NCBI GenBank assembly: GCA_947579665.1
Contig: OX388346.1
Span: 89,840,615 to 89,904,614, forward strand
Length of the DNA: 64,000 bases
Direction: 5' to 3'
DNA from: Sympetrum striolatum
Lineage: Eukaryota > Arthropoda > Insecta > Odonata > Libellulidae
Shown here: one piece after another, positions 1 to 11,599 of the stretch
How the letters are laid out: every line of letters begins with the position of its first letter
Position numbering within the stretch: the stretch's first letter is position 1
The notes under the pieces: model-generated
Told to the model about the DNA's origin: nothing
The model's database searches: none
What the model saw: the letters and a program-made list of their open reading frames with translations, nothing else
Made by a program: the position numbers and the translations under genes

Positions 1-1640
1 ACCTTTAATCCTAGGGTAATATAGGTGTACCGCTGATGGCAAAGTAATAGAATAATAGCCATTAAATACACAAACCATCAAATAATGAATTTCTGCATTA
101 TTCGCATTTCGTTTTCGAAGGAAGCATCCTCAGAGGCACTGAGAGTGACGTGTGCTGGGCGAAAAACAAAAGAACATCAATCTGCGTGATCGAGCAAGAA
201 GTACAGTTTTTTGGTCGCAATTTTATTTTGTAAATTTTTTTTTTTAATTTAAAGGTTTGTAAATGTAAACGTTCTCCCGTGCCTTAAATCTGGAATTAAG
301 GTTGCTGATTACATTAAAGTTTTCAACAGAAATGCTATGGGCTTCTTCATACATATGTTTAGCTACATAGGAATTGGCAGAAATTCCTGCTTTAAAACGT
401 GCTATATTTTTTTTCAACCTTACTATAAATCTTCTCCTGGTTTACCCAATCTATTTGAGGTTACACTTTGAGGACTTGTGTAGTAGCCAGACTTTATCTT
501 TAGTTGAGCCTAGTGAATTTTTAAGATTAGTATTACTGATGTGGCATATGTTAATATTTTTATGTTTAAATATACTCTGTAAACATTTGATAAGTGGAGG
601 GAAGTAAGGGAGTTTAATATATTTCACAGTGGAGACATCGATGGAAGGTGATAGGTTTGAACAGTTGTGAACTAGCTTTTTATATTTATTTCTTTTGAAA
701 AACTTGTGAATTCGATGAGGTTCAAAACCCAACATCGTGGCACTGTCCTTAATAATGTAAAGCTCCTTTTGGCTCTGAGGATGCTTTTTCCGAAGCGGTT
801 CATTATTTTATGGTTTGGGTATGTAGCAGCTATTATTCTAATTTAATCCGAGGGTTTGGGAATATAGAGGTTTCGATACGTTATTTTTGTGCATTCAAAG
901 GCAAACTTGTAAAGTTAAAATTGAGTTCTTGCAATCCAAAACAGCCAAATTCTGCCCTTTCTAGCAAACCTGCCCATACCCATACGACCCATGGTATGTT
1001 TTGGAAACTATTTTTGTTTACAATAAGAAGTAATTATTTAAAATTAAGGTCTTGAATGTGCAAAACTTTAAAATTGTTCACTTAGAAAACAAAATAGATT
1101 CTCCTCCACCGAATAACATTTGAAATCAACTAAAGGGAATGGAATATTAATTTCCAAACTATAATAAGCCTATAAATGAAAAATATGAGGTAGTAATTTA
1201 TTTATTTGTGTGTTTATATTTAATAACTCTTCGTATTTTTTAGAACCCTTTATTTTTGCAAAATCCTTCATCTGCAGATCGCGATTATTTTTCGTCAGCC
1301 CTTCTTGAGAGTTGTGTAAGCCTACTCTATAGTGACCCATTCATTTTTATATAACGGAATAGTTTCCAATCTGTGGAGTGCTCGTCCCGAGGGCCAGTAA
1401 AAATCGCAGTGAAATATATTTATTTGAAAATAATTCATTAATACACTGAAACCACAAGGTAGGGTGCGTAAGGTAAATGTTCGTTTATAAAATGTTTTCT
1501 TTACTTTTTAAATTCTTCGTCAATGTATGCACCATTTTTTGCAATCAGAATGGCTTGCTAAGTTACAACGGATAGAGAGGTAATTACTAACTTAGTATCT
1601 TTCATCCGCCTCTGGATTGAATTATATTCAGCCTTAACTG
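1..1640. other. AT-rich non-coding DNA, nothing identified
   Basis: Short open frames of up to 94 codons occur on both strands, but none has recognisable protein character or convincing splice context. There is a T homopolymer near 232-245. I see no RNA gene, SINE box or repeat shared with the rest of the window. Confidence 0.6.
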
Positions 1641-2330
1641 GTGACGTGGGTACGCGATGACGAAATCAACCTTCGCTGCGAGCTAGTGACCTAAGAAACC
1701 GCCTGCGTTTACGATAATTCTCTTCCGGGAATGACGATCTTAAGAAACATCCCTTCCCCCGACGAAAATCGCGTGTCGATAGCATCCAGCGCGTACCGGA
1801 CCGTACGGAAACTCGGTGACGAGCGGCATTAACGCGAGCGGAACTATTTTCGGTCACGCGAACCTCCCCACCCCCGGATAAAGAGAAGCTCTCGGACCAG
1901 GAGTTCCTTTGACGCGGAGAGATGTCCATCGCCTTCTTAGCCCCTTCCCGGCGTCAATACCCCCCTCCCTGGGTGGGGTGGCAGTCAGTGATTCTCCTCA
2001 AGAGGGAATTCCATAGTCAAGTGCGGGCTCAACAGGTTGTCGAGTCTTGGAGGGAGTGCGCCTCTCCACGGATTGCCCGTGCAGTCATTGCGCAACTGCT
2101 GGAGGGGTGGGACAGCACGTGTGGGAGGGGGCGCCGCCCCTTGCGGGGACCCCCGTCTACGCTGTAATTAATTCGATCGGCGGGGGTGAGGGGTCAAGGG
2201 GAGAGTTCCCCCCTCCGCCCTCCCGTCTTCTCCGTCTTTCGCTGCTCCTTTTCCTTTGCCCGCTGCTTTTGCCCTTTGCGAGCGTTGGGATGATTTTGTT
2301 AACGGCTTTGATGCTTCGTCTTTTGTGAAC
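1641..2330. other. GC- and CpG-rich patch, possible regulatory region
   Basis: Base composition shifts abruptly from AT-rich to GC-rich with many CpG dinucleotides, most densely at 1655-1930. A CACGTG E-box core lies at 2116-2121. It is flanked by G-runs and followed by a self-complementary GGCGCC core at about 2130-2135. Three short open frames overlap here on both strands, as expected in GC-rich DNA with few stop codons. A CpG-rich promoter or enhancer is possible, but no TATA box, initiator or attached coding exon is visible. Confidence 0.35.
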
Positions 2331-2610
2331 TTGCCCGATTCTGCCGACCGTTTTTGTGTTTCGACGTTTTATCTTTTTCGTCATCTCTCTTAATTTCTTT
2401 TCTGCGTGAATATCTGTTACGAAGCTTATGGTTGTTTCAGAGGAAGGCTCCTCTGTCTTCTTTACGTAAGTTTACACGCGCGTGTACATGTAGATGTCGT
2501 TCTCGCTACCATATGCCGATGAATGAAACATTCTTCATCTGTCATAAGTAAAGGACGGAGTAAAATGTATCTTTAATTTATCGTTGTCATAGATCTGTTC
2601 ATGGCTGTGT

Positions 2611-2873
2611 TGGCATGAAAGTTATTTAGGCATAGGTGAATAATTGCACCAACTAAGATATCTCCTCATGAAATGCCAAGAAAAGTAACACGTAAAGTCA
2701 TTGTGCTACACTAACGAGATATTTTCCAGCTTATATGATTCTGAAGTGGTGAGAAAAGCAATGGAAAACTACCTCGCTCCTCATCCATCGAAATAAGCCT
2801 CATTCTCCCCCTTCTACCTCTTGGTAGCTAATGGCTGAGGGGGTGAATTTCAGACTTGCCTTCGAGCTGAATA
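2611..2873 (+). repeat. Dispersed repeat R1, copy 1
   Basis: The segment aligns by eye over its whole length with 10211-10483, and in parts with 11627-11880 and, inverted, 41850-41995 and 58565-58740. Diagnostic blocks are a GCATGAAAGTTAT-like start, CCAAGAAAAGT, a central ACTACCTCGCTCCTCATCC, AATAAGCCTCATTC, then GGTAGCTAATGG and CTTGCCTTCGAGCTGAAT at the end. There is no coding frame and no obvious terminal inverted repeat. It is probably an old non-autonomous transposon or SINE-like element. A decayed second tail (blocks like GGTATTGGCGGAGG and AGCCTTCGGG) follows at about 3018-3074. Confidence 0.65.
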
Positions 2874-2880
2874 ATTCTCT

Positions 2881-5630
2881 TACATGCGTTGCATATATGT
2901 ATATCTAATCACATACACCCAAGTATTGTAGTTTTATATTGGATTATAATGCTGATGAAAAGAACCACGTAAGGTTCTAGTTTATACCTCATACCTCTAA
3001 GCTTCTTTCCCTCTCCTAAGTTCTTCATGGTATTGGCGGAGGTGTGAGGATGCAGCTAGCCTTCGGGATAAATATAGATGCGCCGCGGTCATTAAGTATT
3101 TTAATAAGAAATCCAATACGTCTCAGCGCGATTCTTTAGAATTAAAAGATTCTGATTATTGGTCCACATAGTATATCTACATACATCCAAGTTAATTGGA
3201 TATTTAAAAGCTTTCGTCTTACGTATGTTTTCGTTGGCAAACTAAAACGGATTTCTCTTTAGAGATTTCGCATCTTGAAAGAACTTTCTTTGTTTTTCTT
3301 TTTGCTATATTTTAAAGTTGAAAATATTATTTCTTTTGCTTACCCGAGAGGCAATATTTTCTTTTGGCCGAGTCATATTTATCATTTAGTGTCCTTGACT
3401 CCTTGAATAGAAGATGCAAATCTTTTACGACTCTTCGTTGCGAAATATGCTCCTTATCTTAACATTTTCCTTCTGATTGAGTCATTTTTCGGTTTCAACC
3501 ACGTCTCATTTCGTTGTATCTCATTCGATTTAATTTCGCATTCTCAGAATTTCATCAGCGTGCGCGAATTTTATCTACCTTCTCCTAACTTAACAATTTG
3601 TTCGTGCTTGTCATTCTTCCTTCTCTCGCTTTGCATATTTCTTGATTTCTATTCCCTTATATCGATATATTCGATAGATTTGTCCTTATCTTCTATATTT
3701 GAGGTAATTTCAACTGCTTAAACATTTATATGATTTCAGTTCTTGCGACATCTCCGCAAGTTCCTCACTATTCATTAATGGCAAGACCTATCGATTGTGT
3801 GGGTCATGCATAGTTGCTTGTCCACTTTTCGAGTTGTCATTTGATTTTGTGATTCAGTAAATATATATCTTTTGAGTTAACTCTCTATGTTCGTCTCGGT
3901 AATTCTATGCAATGAAAATATTTCAAAAGTTAAATTTGGCATATTTTAAGTATGTTTATCGTATCGTATAATAGTTCAAGTTGCAACCTAGCTTTTAACG
4001 TTGACTTAGTTTGCAGTATCAACTCAAGGTTTGCAAGGTTGCGATGATAACTTTCATCAAGAGTTCAAATCATATAAAAGATGTTGCAAATATTAGTCGG
4101 AAAGTACTGCAAGGTGCGAAAATCTTCCAAGTAGCTCTTAATGTTCACAAATGTAGATTATTAGTTTGTATAAATACGAATGCAAACTTCTTCAGTTGGT
4201 TAAATTGATACTATGATTTTCAATGTCATATTCAACTCACTGTTAGGCGAAATGTGTACAAATATGTATGATGTAATGTATAAAGTAATTTTTTTAGTTG
4301 TTTTAGTCTTTAGGATTCCGGTCGACAACTACGTAAGATAACCCTACCGTTATTAGATATCTGCTTTCGATGAATTGACAAAGACTGCATGCAGATCTAA
4401 TATTTGTAATCATAAGTTTTATTTATGCCTTGTGGCAGACTAAGATCTTGGGTTAGCGTGGCAAGTTTTCGCTACAAAAAACATTAAAATATACATATAT
4501 CGACAGAAAAAGCAAAAATCCTGCGATAAAGACATTTCACAGCAAAATAAAGCAAAAACAACAATAATATGCTTTTTTATAAATTTAATTCCGGACCTTT
4601 TTTAATATAAACACCCAATGCCTGAAGCAATCAATTATTGCATGTCGTTATATTGTGTGAAGAAGTGTATTTCCATTGTTTACTCCTACGCGTAATCAAT
4701 CATTCATGATTTAGAAGAGTCGACATTATCCACGGATAGTCGATAAGACTCTCAGTCATAATTCAGTCCTGGATGGAACGTAAACGCTCCCTCAGCGATT
4801 CGATTTATTAATCCTTACATCTTTCACATGCGGCGATACTTTTATTAATAGATTAGCAGCAAGCTTTTTCCTATCGCCTTCCTCTTCCCCTTTGTGTGGT
4901 TGCGAGACTGTTAGCTTTCGAGGCCATCGAGCATATGTCTTTAGCCTGCGTGCGGCGGTCACCCTTTCTCCTTCCTCCTTTCTCAACATCTTGCGATGAT
5001 CGCCATTACGCCTGCTTTTCCCCTTATTCATTTTTAAGCTTGTGCAACTTGCGTGGACTCTCAGTCCTTACGGTGGTTTCGATCAGAAGCAAAGGATCTC
5101 CTCCATTTAAGGAGATTTTTCTTATTTTCTTATGTCTTCTCGATGTCCAATGCTTACTAATGGTACTGGGAGGTCCTTTCTGTTTCTTTCAAATTGGCTG
5201 CTCTTCTCCAAGTCTCTAAGGTTAGGAGCTCCTTCGTCATTGTCAAAGTATTGTGGGAAGGTTGCTTAAGTAGAAAGTGTGGATGAATTTCCAAAATTAT
5301 CGTATAGATTAATTCGGTGAGTAGGTAGTGCGGCTTGGGTTCCAACAAGAAGTACGTTTCAGAGCAGTAATATACCGATATGATTAAAGGATATTAACTC
5401 TCTGATGTGATGAATTGGTTCTAATTATAAATCATTGGACTCATGTGGAATTTGATAAGAAATTAGTAGTTTTAAATAGCAATCAATATAGAGGAAAGCG
5501 TAGTTCCGCAATAACTAATTTCAATATCTTCACAGCTATTTTTTATGAATTTTATCTCATTTGTTTATTTACCGATTCATCACATACACGTACAGGTAAA
5601 GAAGCCAATTTAGAGTGGCAATATAACTGG
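2881..5630. other. AT-rich non-coding DNA
   Basis: Apart from the decayed R1 tail near 3018-3074, I see no repeat or gene. The part from about 3240 to 3760 is visibly T- and pyrimidine-rich on the + strand. The open frames at 4792-5031 (minus) and 4896-5219 (plus) overlap on opposite strands and neither has recognisable protein features. Confidence 0.5.
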
Positions 5631-5640
5631 TTACAAACAT

Positions 5641-5745
5641 AAACAGGCGAACGCAGACAACCATTCCCTGCCCAGAAATATCCGATTAGTCGGAATTCGA
5701 ACCCGGGGTCTTGGTGTAATTTTCATTCTCTATGGTTTGTTGGAT
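5641..5745 (-). mobile_element. Degraded tRNA-derived SINE (SINE-A), 3' part
   Basis: Read on the minus strand, this has a pol III B-box-like core (GGGTTCGAATTCC, about 5691-5703). After it come CGGATATTT, CAGGGAATGGTTG and a G/T-rich stretch that align with the body of the complete copy at 24895-25143. The 5' tRNA-like half with the A box is too diverged to place. The element is a dead fragment with no coding capacity. Confidence 0.6.
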
Positions 5746-7499
5746 GAAGTACAAACCATTAGTAAGAGTTAGTTTATGAGAAGCAGCCTAAACTTCGAGA
5801 TTTGAATTGATCCCATTGTATTTTTATGCCATCGGAATATACATCAGAAACAGTCGAATCTTCACTGAAATAATAAAATTTGGATACACTGGGATCTACT
5901 GCGAAGAATGGAATGAGATACTTCTTAGGTTACGGTGCTTTCAGATTTTTCTCAAAGCCGAATCTGTTCTTTGCTTTCCTTAAAGACGATGGTAATAATA
6001 CATTTCAGCTCTTCAATCTGCAACTCCGGTTACGTCGGAATTTTTCTCGAACATGCATAATTGTGTGGTCATTTCCTTCGTGGAAATTCCCCTGATAAAT
6101 GGAGTAGTTTGATTTTTCTCATTGCTTCCGAGACGAAGTCAAGATTATCTCGGTTAGGGAAAGATGCGGAGAGACGAGAGGGTGATTAATTGATCGGGTC
6201 CTTGAATAGGAGAGATGAGGACAGAGTGGAATTCACTTCCAACGAACCTTCCAAGTCGCCGTAACGTTTTAGTAAATGAAAGGAAAACGTACATGCACAT
6301 GGAATGACAGGTAAGGTTGAAATAAAAGCTATGGAAATGAAATTTATCAAAGAATATTCTAAGTGGTAAACAGACAAGAAAGCGGTGAAAATAGAGAATT
6401 ATGAAGTGAAGATATTGATAAGTTATGTAGAAAGATTTTTCCATAATTAACGTTTTAAAATCGCTGGTAGATGAATGTGCGTACTCAAGTATAGAGAAAT
6501 AGTTTGGTTTATGTGAAGATGCAAATTAATAAAACAAAAAATACGTACATTAAAAATAGTGTCATAAAGTCTTAAAGTGATTATGATTTAAAAACAAAGT
6601 TGGGAGTGTATATATTTGATAACAAGAACTTAGTACTCACAAAAGTGTCCTAGGAAGCAAATGAAAAAAATATGCTAAGAACTAGAGAATCCCAGAGTTC
6701 GATAAACTGAGAGGGAGAATTGATTCAGAATAAGAAACCAAAGTGGAAGTTTGATTTTAGGGCAGTACTGTCAAAGGAAGAAAGAAGGAATTGATGAAAA
6801 AAAGGCCAGAGATTTAATTCCTCAGCTGATATAAAATTTAGGTCGTCGGAGCGAGTGGGGAGAATCGGATGAATCGAGTGAAATGGACGAAGAGGTAGTG
6901 GTTAAAACTAAGTAATTGAGGGAAATCAAGGTAGGAAATGAATAGAAAATGTGATTACGGGACGTATGCATTCGGAGTGGGAGGGAATGTAATGACAGGG
7001 AAATAACTTAATGAGAGGGCGAGAATAAAGAAGCATCATTGTGATTGAATAAGAGAAGGGAGAGGGATGGACAAGAAGAGGAGGAAAAAAGGATGATAAA
7101 AATTGAGGGAAAATCTTTGATGAGGAATAAGTGTGGGAGATCGATTGACCCTGGAAAATGTAAAACTGAGGAACGTGTTTAAAGTGTAAAAAGAGCTGGA
7201 GAAACCAGCTCGATAACAATTAATGAAAGAAAGAACAAATTTTTACAACTAAAGCAAGCGAGACACCTTTTCATTGAAGAAACTTCGGTTTTGATGACGG
7301 CTAAACGTTAAATTCAATCTCTTGGTATTTTTTCCGTTGGATTTTCAAAGTCTATGAACTTCAGCGGTTTTCCCATGTAAAAATTCAGTTTTGCAGAGAT
7401 ACCTCCTCCTATATAAATTTTATGCTAAGAGGCGAAGTTAAATAAGACTCAAAATTTAGAGTTAAGAATGAATGGAAGAACATTTTGGCTATAGAGAAG

Positions 7500-7955
7500 A
7501 CAATGTGTAGTGAATATTGGTGAACGTTTAAGAGGCTGCTAGTGGAAAGAATGACATCTTTGAGATCGCATGTGAAAGGAAGAACTCATTGGTGAAAGTA
7601 AAAGTGAGAACGTTAAGGGATTAAGTGAAAGAGGAACATTTAAAAATTTTCAAAGGAAGAGCACATTAGTGGATGTATGTATAAAGAAGAATATCTAAGT
7701 GGGAAAGTGAAAGAGGGACGTTTATGGGGCTGTAAGTGAAAGGAGGTAGACATTGCCGGAAGTAAGTGATTGAAAGCATACCTAGTGCAAAATAAGTGAA
7801 AGGAATGACCTTTTTGAAGTGGTAGGTTATAAGAAGAACGTATTAGAAGGTGTAAGTGAAAGGAATAATAAAGTCGGAAGTGGGTAATAGAAGGAATATC
7901 TAGTACATAATAAGTGAAAGAGCTTCTTTAAGGTGGTAAGTTAAAGGAAGATCAT
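7500..7955. repeat. Degenerate purine-rich tandem array
   Basis: The word GTAAGTGAAAGG, or a variant, recurs roughly every 35-40 bp. At a larger scale, about 7730-7848 and 7849-7955 align with each other: both run GTAAGTGAAAGGA, CCGGAAGT or TCGGAAGT, TATCTAGTAC or TACCTAGTGC, ATAAGTGAAAG, GGTGGTAAGTT or AGTGGTAGGTT. That gives a higher-order period near 118 bp. The units are strongly diverged, so the array is old. No coding frame persists through it. Confidence 0.55.
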
Positions 7956-8271
7956 CTTCACGTGGCAAAAGTAGAGTCGGGGACCAGCATATGGAGGAAA
8001 CTCGCTAACAGGCTCTAAGGGAAGAGAGTGAACGAAGAAGCTCTTGTGGGGGAATGGGGGCGATTACTGCTGAAGCGAGATTTAAAGGTGGTGCGCGGGA
8101 AAGGGTTGGCTGCGAGAAGCGTAGTACGCTAGCAGGGGGAAATGAGGACGAAGGGCTTAATCGAAGGGGAGGAAATTCAGCCCTGGCGAGAGTGGGGCAG
8201 GCGCCGCTGTGGTCGGATCTTCGCGGGATTAACTTGTCGTCACAAGGGAAGGGGTGTGAGGGCAAAGCGAT

Positions 8272-8288
8272 GGGGGGGGGGGGTCGGG
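8272..8288 (+). other. G12 run with a potential G-quadruplex motif
   Basis: A run of twelve G (8272-8283) is followed by TC and then GGG (8286-8288). This satisfies the usual four-run G3+ motif with loops of 1-7 nt. It lies in the GC-rich end of the purine tract. The exact G count in an assembly may be unreliable because homopolymers are error-prone. Confidence 0.5.
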
Positions 8289-8350
8289 TTAAGGTCTTTC
8301 TCGAAAGAGGGGAGTGTAGCGATTCAGAGGTTGGGAACGGAGCGGTGATG

Positions 8351-9310
8351 GCTCGGCGTAAAAGAGGATTAATTAATCAAGCACTTCAATTAATTTAAAT
8401 GAAACACTTTCCCCGTTTCTCGTCTCCTGACCCTTGCTCCCGAATCGGGTAGCTTTCCGTTTGCGACTTTTTTTCTTTTGGGAGGGAAAAAGAGGCAGAG
8501 TGGATCTTTTCAAATGCTGGAATGTTTCGCTTTTTTCAATTTATTTCTCCTTTGGATTCATCCGTATTAACATTCCGAATGGGACCATTATTCATTCGTT
8601 TGTTCTCCTTTTCTTTTCTTTTTGGATTAAGAAGAGCGACCGGTTAATCTTATTGCGAATTAGATCTATCTTATTTTATCTTTCGCATGATCGATCTATT
8701 TTGTTTTCTTGCAGAATGTCGTAAAGAAGTAAGATAAGTGCATTGTATAATTTTTCAAGGCCCCTGACATTCGAGCATTGCTCAGTTACCAATCATAATT
8801 CTAATATATTTACTGAAAGTTATATACATATTATATATCAGTATGCATAGATATTACAGTTTGAGAAAACTAGATTTTTTACTATCAGGTACCCCAGAGC
8901 CAAAGTAGTTCGTCAGAAGGGAACCATGGAATGACGCTCATAGAATAAATCGCACAGAACAAATTACATAAATGTCACAAAATACATTCGTTAACTTAAT
9001 TGAACTCTGTACATAAGCGAAAGAAAATTGTACATTGAAAATTACTGAATAACACGAATGGTTATTTATATACTTGGATGAGTGAAATTCGATGAAAACA
9101 AAAGGAATAATTAAGGCCACTTATTACGGTTCGCCAATAATAAATATATTACAGTGCCTATAATTATGAAATACTTATTTCATGATTTTTAAGATTTTAA
9201 TTTTTAACTGGATTCTTCTATTTAAAGTTTTCTAACAAACATCTTAAAATAAATTATATTTATATGTATATATTAATAAACATCTACTCTCTTCAATAGA
9301 TACATTCGTG
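8351..9310. other. AT-rich non-coding DNA, nothing identified
   Basis: The segment starts with a T-rich stretch at 8430-8720, where the 96-codon open frame is dominated by Phe, Leu and Ser and has no domain character. Nothing else stands out. Confidence 0.5.
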
Positions 9311-9311
9311 C

Positions 9312-9575
9312 ATAAACATGCTAGTTTCGGATTGAATTCTAAGTGAGACTTTTTGGTCCTTATTTCTCCGTTAAATGGCATCATTGTACTTCTTATAATT
9401 ACAGACAAACATTAATATTGATAAATACGAACAGAAAAGCTTGCATCCATACATAATAACATATATACTTAAACTCACCAGATTTGGATTGTATTCTAAA
9501 TTAAATTTTTGGCCCCATTTCCCCCTTTAAATTGCATCATTGTATCGAATATAAATACACACAAATATGCACCCA
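9312..9575. repeat. Tandem duplication, period about 157 bp
   Basis: The block from about 9325 to 9415 is repeated at about 9480 to 9572. Shared landmarks are GGATTGAATTCTAA (9329) and GGATTGTATTCTAA (9486), then TTTTTGGTCC or TTTTTGGCCC, and GGCATCATTGTA (9377) or TGCATCATTGTA (9533). The copies differ at many positions, so the event is not recent. No coding function is seen. Confidence 0.6.
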
Positions 9576-9889
9576 ATGGATGTCTCAAATGGTTCATCTC
9601 TTTAGTTTGTGCCATTAATTGGGTTATATTAGCCTCTACCGTCTGCTCTCAAAATCCTGTCCTCTGCTTTCGAAGCATTAGATGTCAATTTCGTTATCTG
9701 TGTCCCAAATAATCCTTTCCTTTATCTACACGGGTGCCGCTGGCCATAAATCAATCATTTGCCATTATCGTCTTCGTATCGTACTCGAGATTGAGCGGTA
9801 AGGCATCTTAACAAATGCGCTGGACGTAATCAAACATTGCTGTTCGTATATAACCATGTGTGTATTTTTGTTGGTAAAATTAGCTGCTT

Positions 9890-10020
9890 TGTTGATACAC
9901 AAACGAATAGGACCACCATGTAAACATTTCCTTCATTCTAAAATTAGGATTGAGAGCAATAATGTTAGTGTTAATTTTAGTGCGACGAATGACGTATTTT
10001 ATCTCTGAATTACTGTTCGT
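9890..10020. repeat. Dispersed repeat R2, copy 1
   Basis: This aligns with 10488-10610. Landmarks are TTGATACACAAAC, ATGTAAACATTTCCTTCA, AAAATTAGGATTGAGAGCA and TTAGTGCGACGA. On the minus strand both copies keep an open frame in the same register, with similar peptides (an IRR motif, then NF and K-MFT spaced alike). That may be chance retention in a young duplicate or a relic of coding sequence from a transposable element. The minus-strand frame in this copy runs from 10086 to 9880 (68 codons) and matches no family I recognise. Confidence 0.5.
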
Positions 10021-10210
10021 ATTCTCGGAACTAGGTATAATCAGATACACATGTTTTTGCAACCATATTCTGATGAACTTTTTCATACTTTTACTTTTTT
10101 CCTTTGGATTTTTCCTAGGTGTACTGCTTTTCGTGAAAAGTCACCTATATACCTTTCCTTGGAAGAGTTTTCATTCCTCGTTTGATACATTATAGAGAAA
10201 AATGCTTCAT

Positions 10211-10483
10211 GATATGAAAGTTACTGAGATATGATATAATAGATTAATAGTGGTACTAATTAAGGTTTCTCCTTAGAGAATACCAAGAAAAGTGTTACTC
10301 ATAGAGAGAATGTGATTCACTTGTAGTGAACACATTTCGCTTATAGTATTGTGTTTTGATGAGGAAAGCGAGGACAATGTGCCTCACTCCTCATCTTACC
10401 AAGTAAGCCTCATTCCCTTCCATTAGCTCCTGCTCGTTATTATTAGAGGGCGTGATGCACTGACTTGCCTCTGGGTTGAATAC
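10211..10483 (+). repeat. Dispersed repeat R1, copy 2
   Basis: This is the best full-length partner of copy 1. It starts at GATATGAAAGTTACTGAG, continues through CCAAGAAAAGTGTTAC and the core CCTCACTCCTCATCTTACC, then AGTAAGCCTCATTCCC, and ends CTTGCCTCTGGGTTGAAT. R2 copy 2 begins almost at once after it, so R1 and R2 may be parts of one longer element. Confidence 0.65.
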
Positions 10484-10487
10484 AGAT

Positions 10488-10610
10488 TGATACACATAAC
10501 TGCGTTGTAAACATAGCCTTCAATCCAAAATTAGTATCGAGCACTACAAAATTAGTATAAGTAGCACCGAGGCGTCTAATATGTACTACTGTTACGACGT
10601 CGCCAACAGG
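10488..10610. repeat. Dispersed repeat R2, copy 2
   Basis: Landmarks shared with 9890-10020 are TTGATACACATAAC, TTGTAAACATAGCCTTCA, AAAATTAGTATCGAGCA and AGTAGCACCGAGGCG. It abuts the end of R1 copy 2. The minus-strand frame through it (10655-10443) is open in the same register as the frame in copy 1. Confidence 0.5.
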
Positions 10611-10619
10611 TATTTCGAC

Positions 10620-11590
10620 GCTATTGTTTGGCATTTGCGGTCCCCGCTTGGCCAAGCACCTTTCCGTTTATGACCTCCCGTGGTGTGATATAGCGTAGTG
10701 GCACGCATCTGGCCCGCGTCCACCGACGACGACCGACTGCTAAAGAGTCTGCCTTGAGGAGACGGCGTATATTTAAACAGCCTCACTCACAACCTTCGCG
10801 TCTTTTCTCATGCTAATGCATCTCCATGCTTATTGCTATACTCAACTCCTCTCATTACCTTCCTCTGCCTTTCTATATCCTGGATTCCTCTGTCTCTACG
10901 GTTTCCAAGTAGCTGGTTTGCACCTCGAAACCTTCACAATTAGTCGATGGAAGCTCAGAAGATGGGGATTACTTGTCAAGATGAGGAATGAGGCGATCGC
11001 ACTCAAATTCCTCGCTGATCATGAATTCAGTGAGGAATGTTTAACCAATTGACTATTATTTTGATAATTCAGATTCTCCACTACTTCTGACTGCTCTGGG
11101 GAGAGAATGAGTTTTATAAGTCAAGGTGAATAGTGATGAAAATCACCCTAGAATTCCTCACTGGTCCAGAGATCCATGAGTGATAGTTCAGCCATGAATA
11201 GCTGAGTCATTTTGAAATATTCGACCACGTATTGTTACTATATTATATCGGAAATAATATTAGAATTAAATAGAGATTTAAGCTCTTTTTAAAGAATTTG
11301 TTCTTTGATTTTGATCATTTTAATGCATATTTAAAGATTTTTAAAAGTGTCAAGTCCTAGAGCCTGATATACGGTGACTTTTTTTGATGCGAGGATCAGG
11401 TTGAAGATTAATGGCCCGTCCATTTCCTAGCAATTAACGAATCACGGAAATTAATCAGTTAATAGCTGAATTGATTCTTCAGAATTATGTTAAAAACATG
11501 AATTTTTACTGACAAGTGTTGTTTATCTCCTTACCGTTGTGTTATTTAAGAATTCTGCATTTCCTTTGTATGGTAAAAAAAATCTTGAAA
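10620..11590. other. Non-coding DNA with decayed R1-like words
   Basis: At 10981-11040 and 11150-11175 there are phrases such as GATGAGGAATGAGGCGA and ATTCCTCACTGGTCCAGAG that resemble the R1 core in inverted orientation. They do not align over enough length to call copies. The open frames at 10592-10786 and 10810-11052 show no recognised protein features. Confidence 0.35.
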
Positions 11591-11599
11591 TTCGGTTCA

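Larger units (their letters stand above)
6120..8350. other. Long purine-rich (+ strand) tract
   Basis: For about 2.2 kb the + strand is dominated by A and G, with recurring words such as GAAAGGAAGAA and AAGTGAAAG, so the minus strand is polypyrimidine. Short minus-strand open frames (for example 6926-7219) are rich in Ser, Phe, Leu and Pro, which is a by-product of this composition. The tract could adopt triplex-type DNA or be the remains of purine-rich satellite sequence. It contains the tandem array at 7500-7955 and ends in a GC-rich stretch at 7990-8350. Confidence 0.6.
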
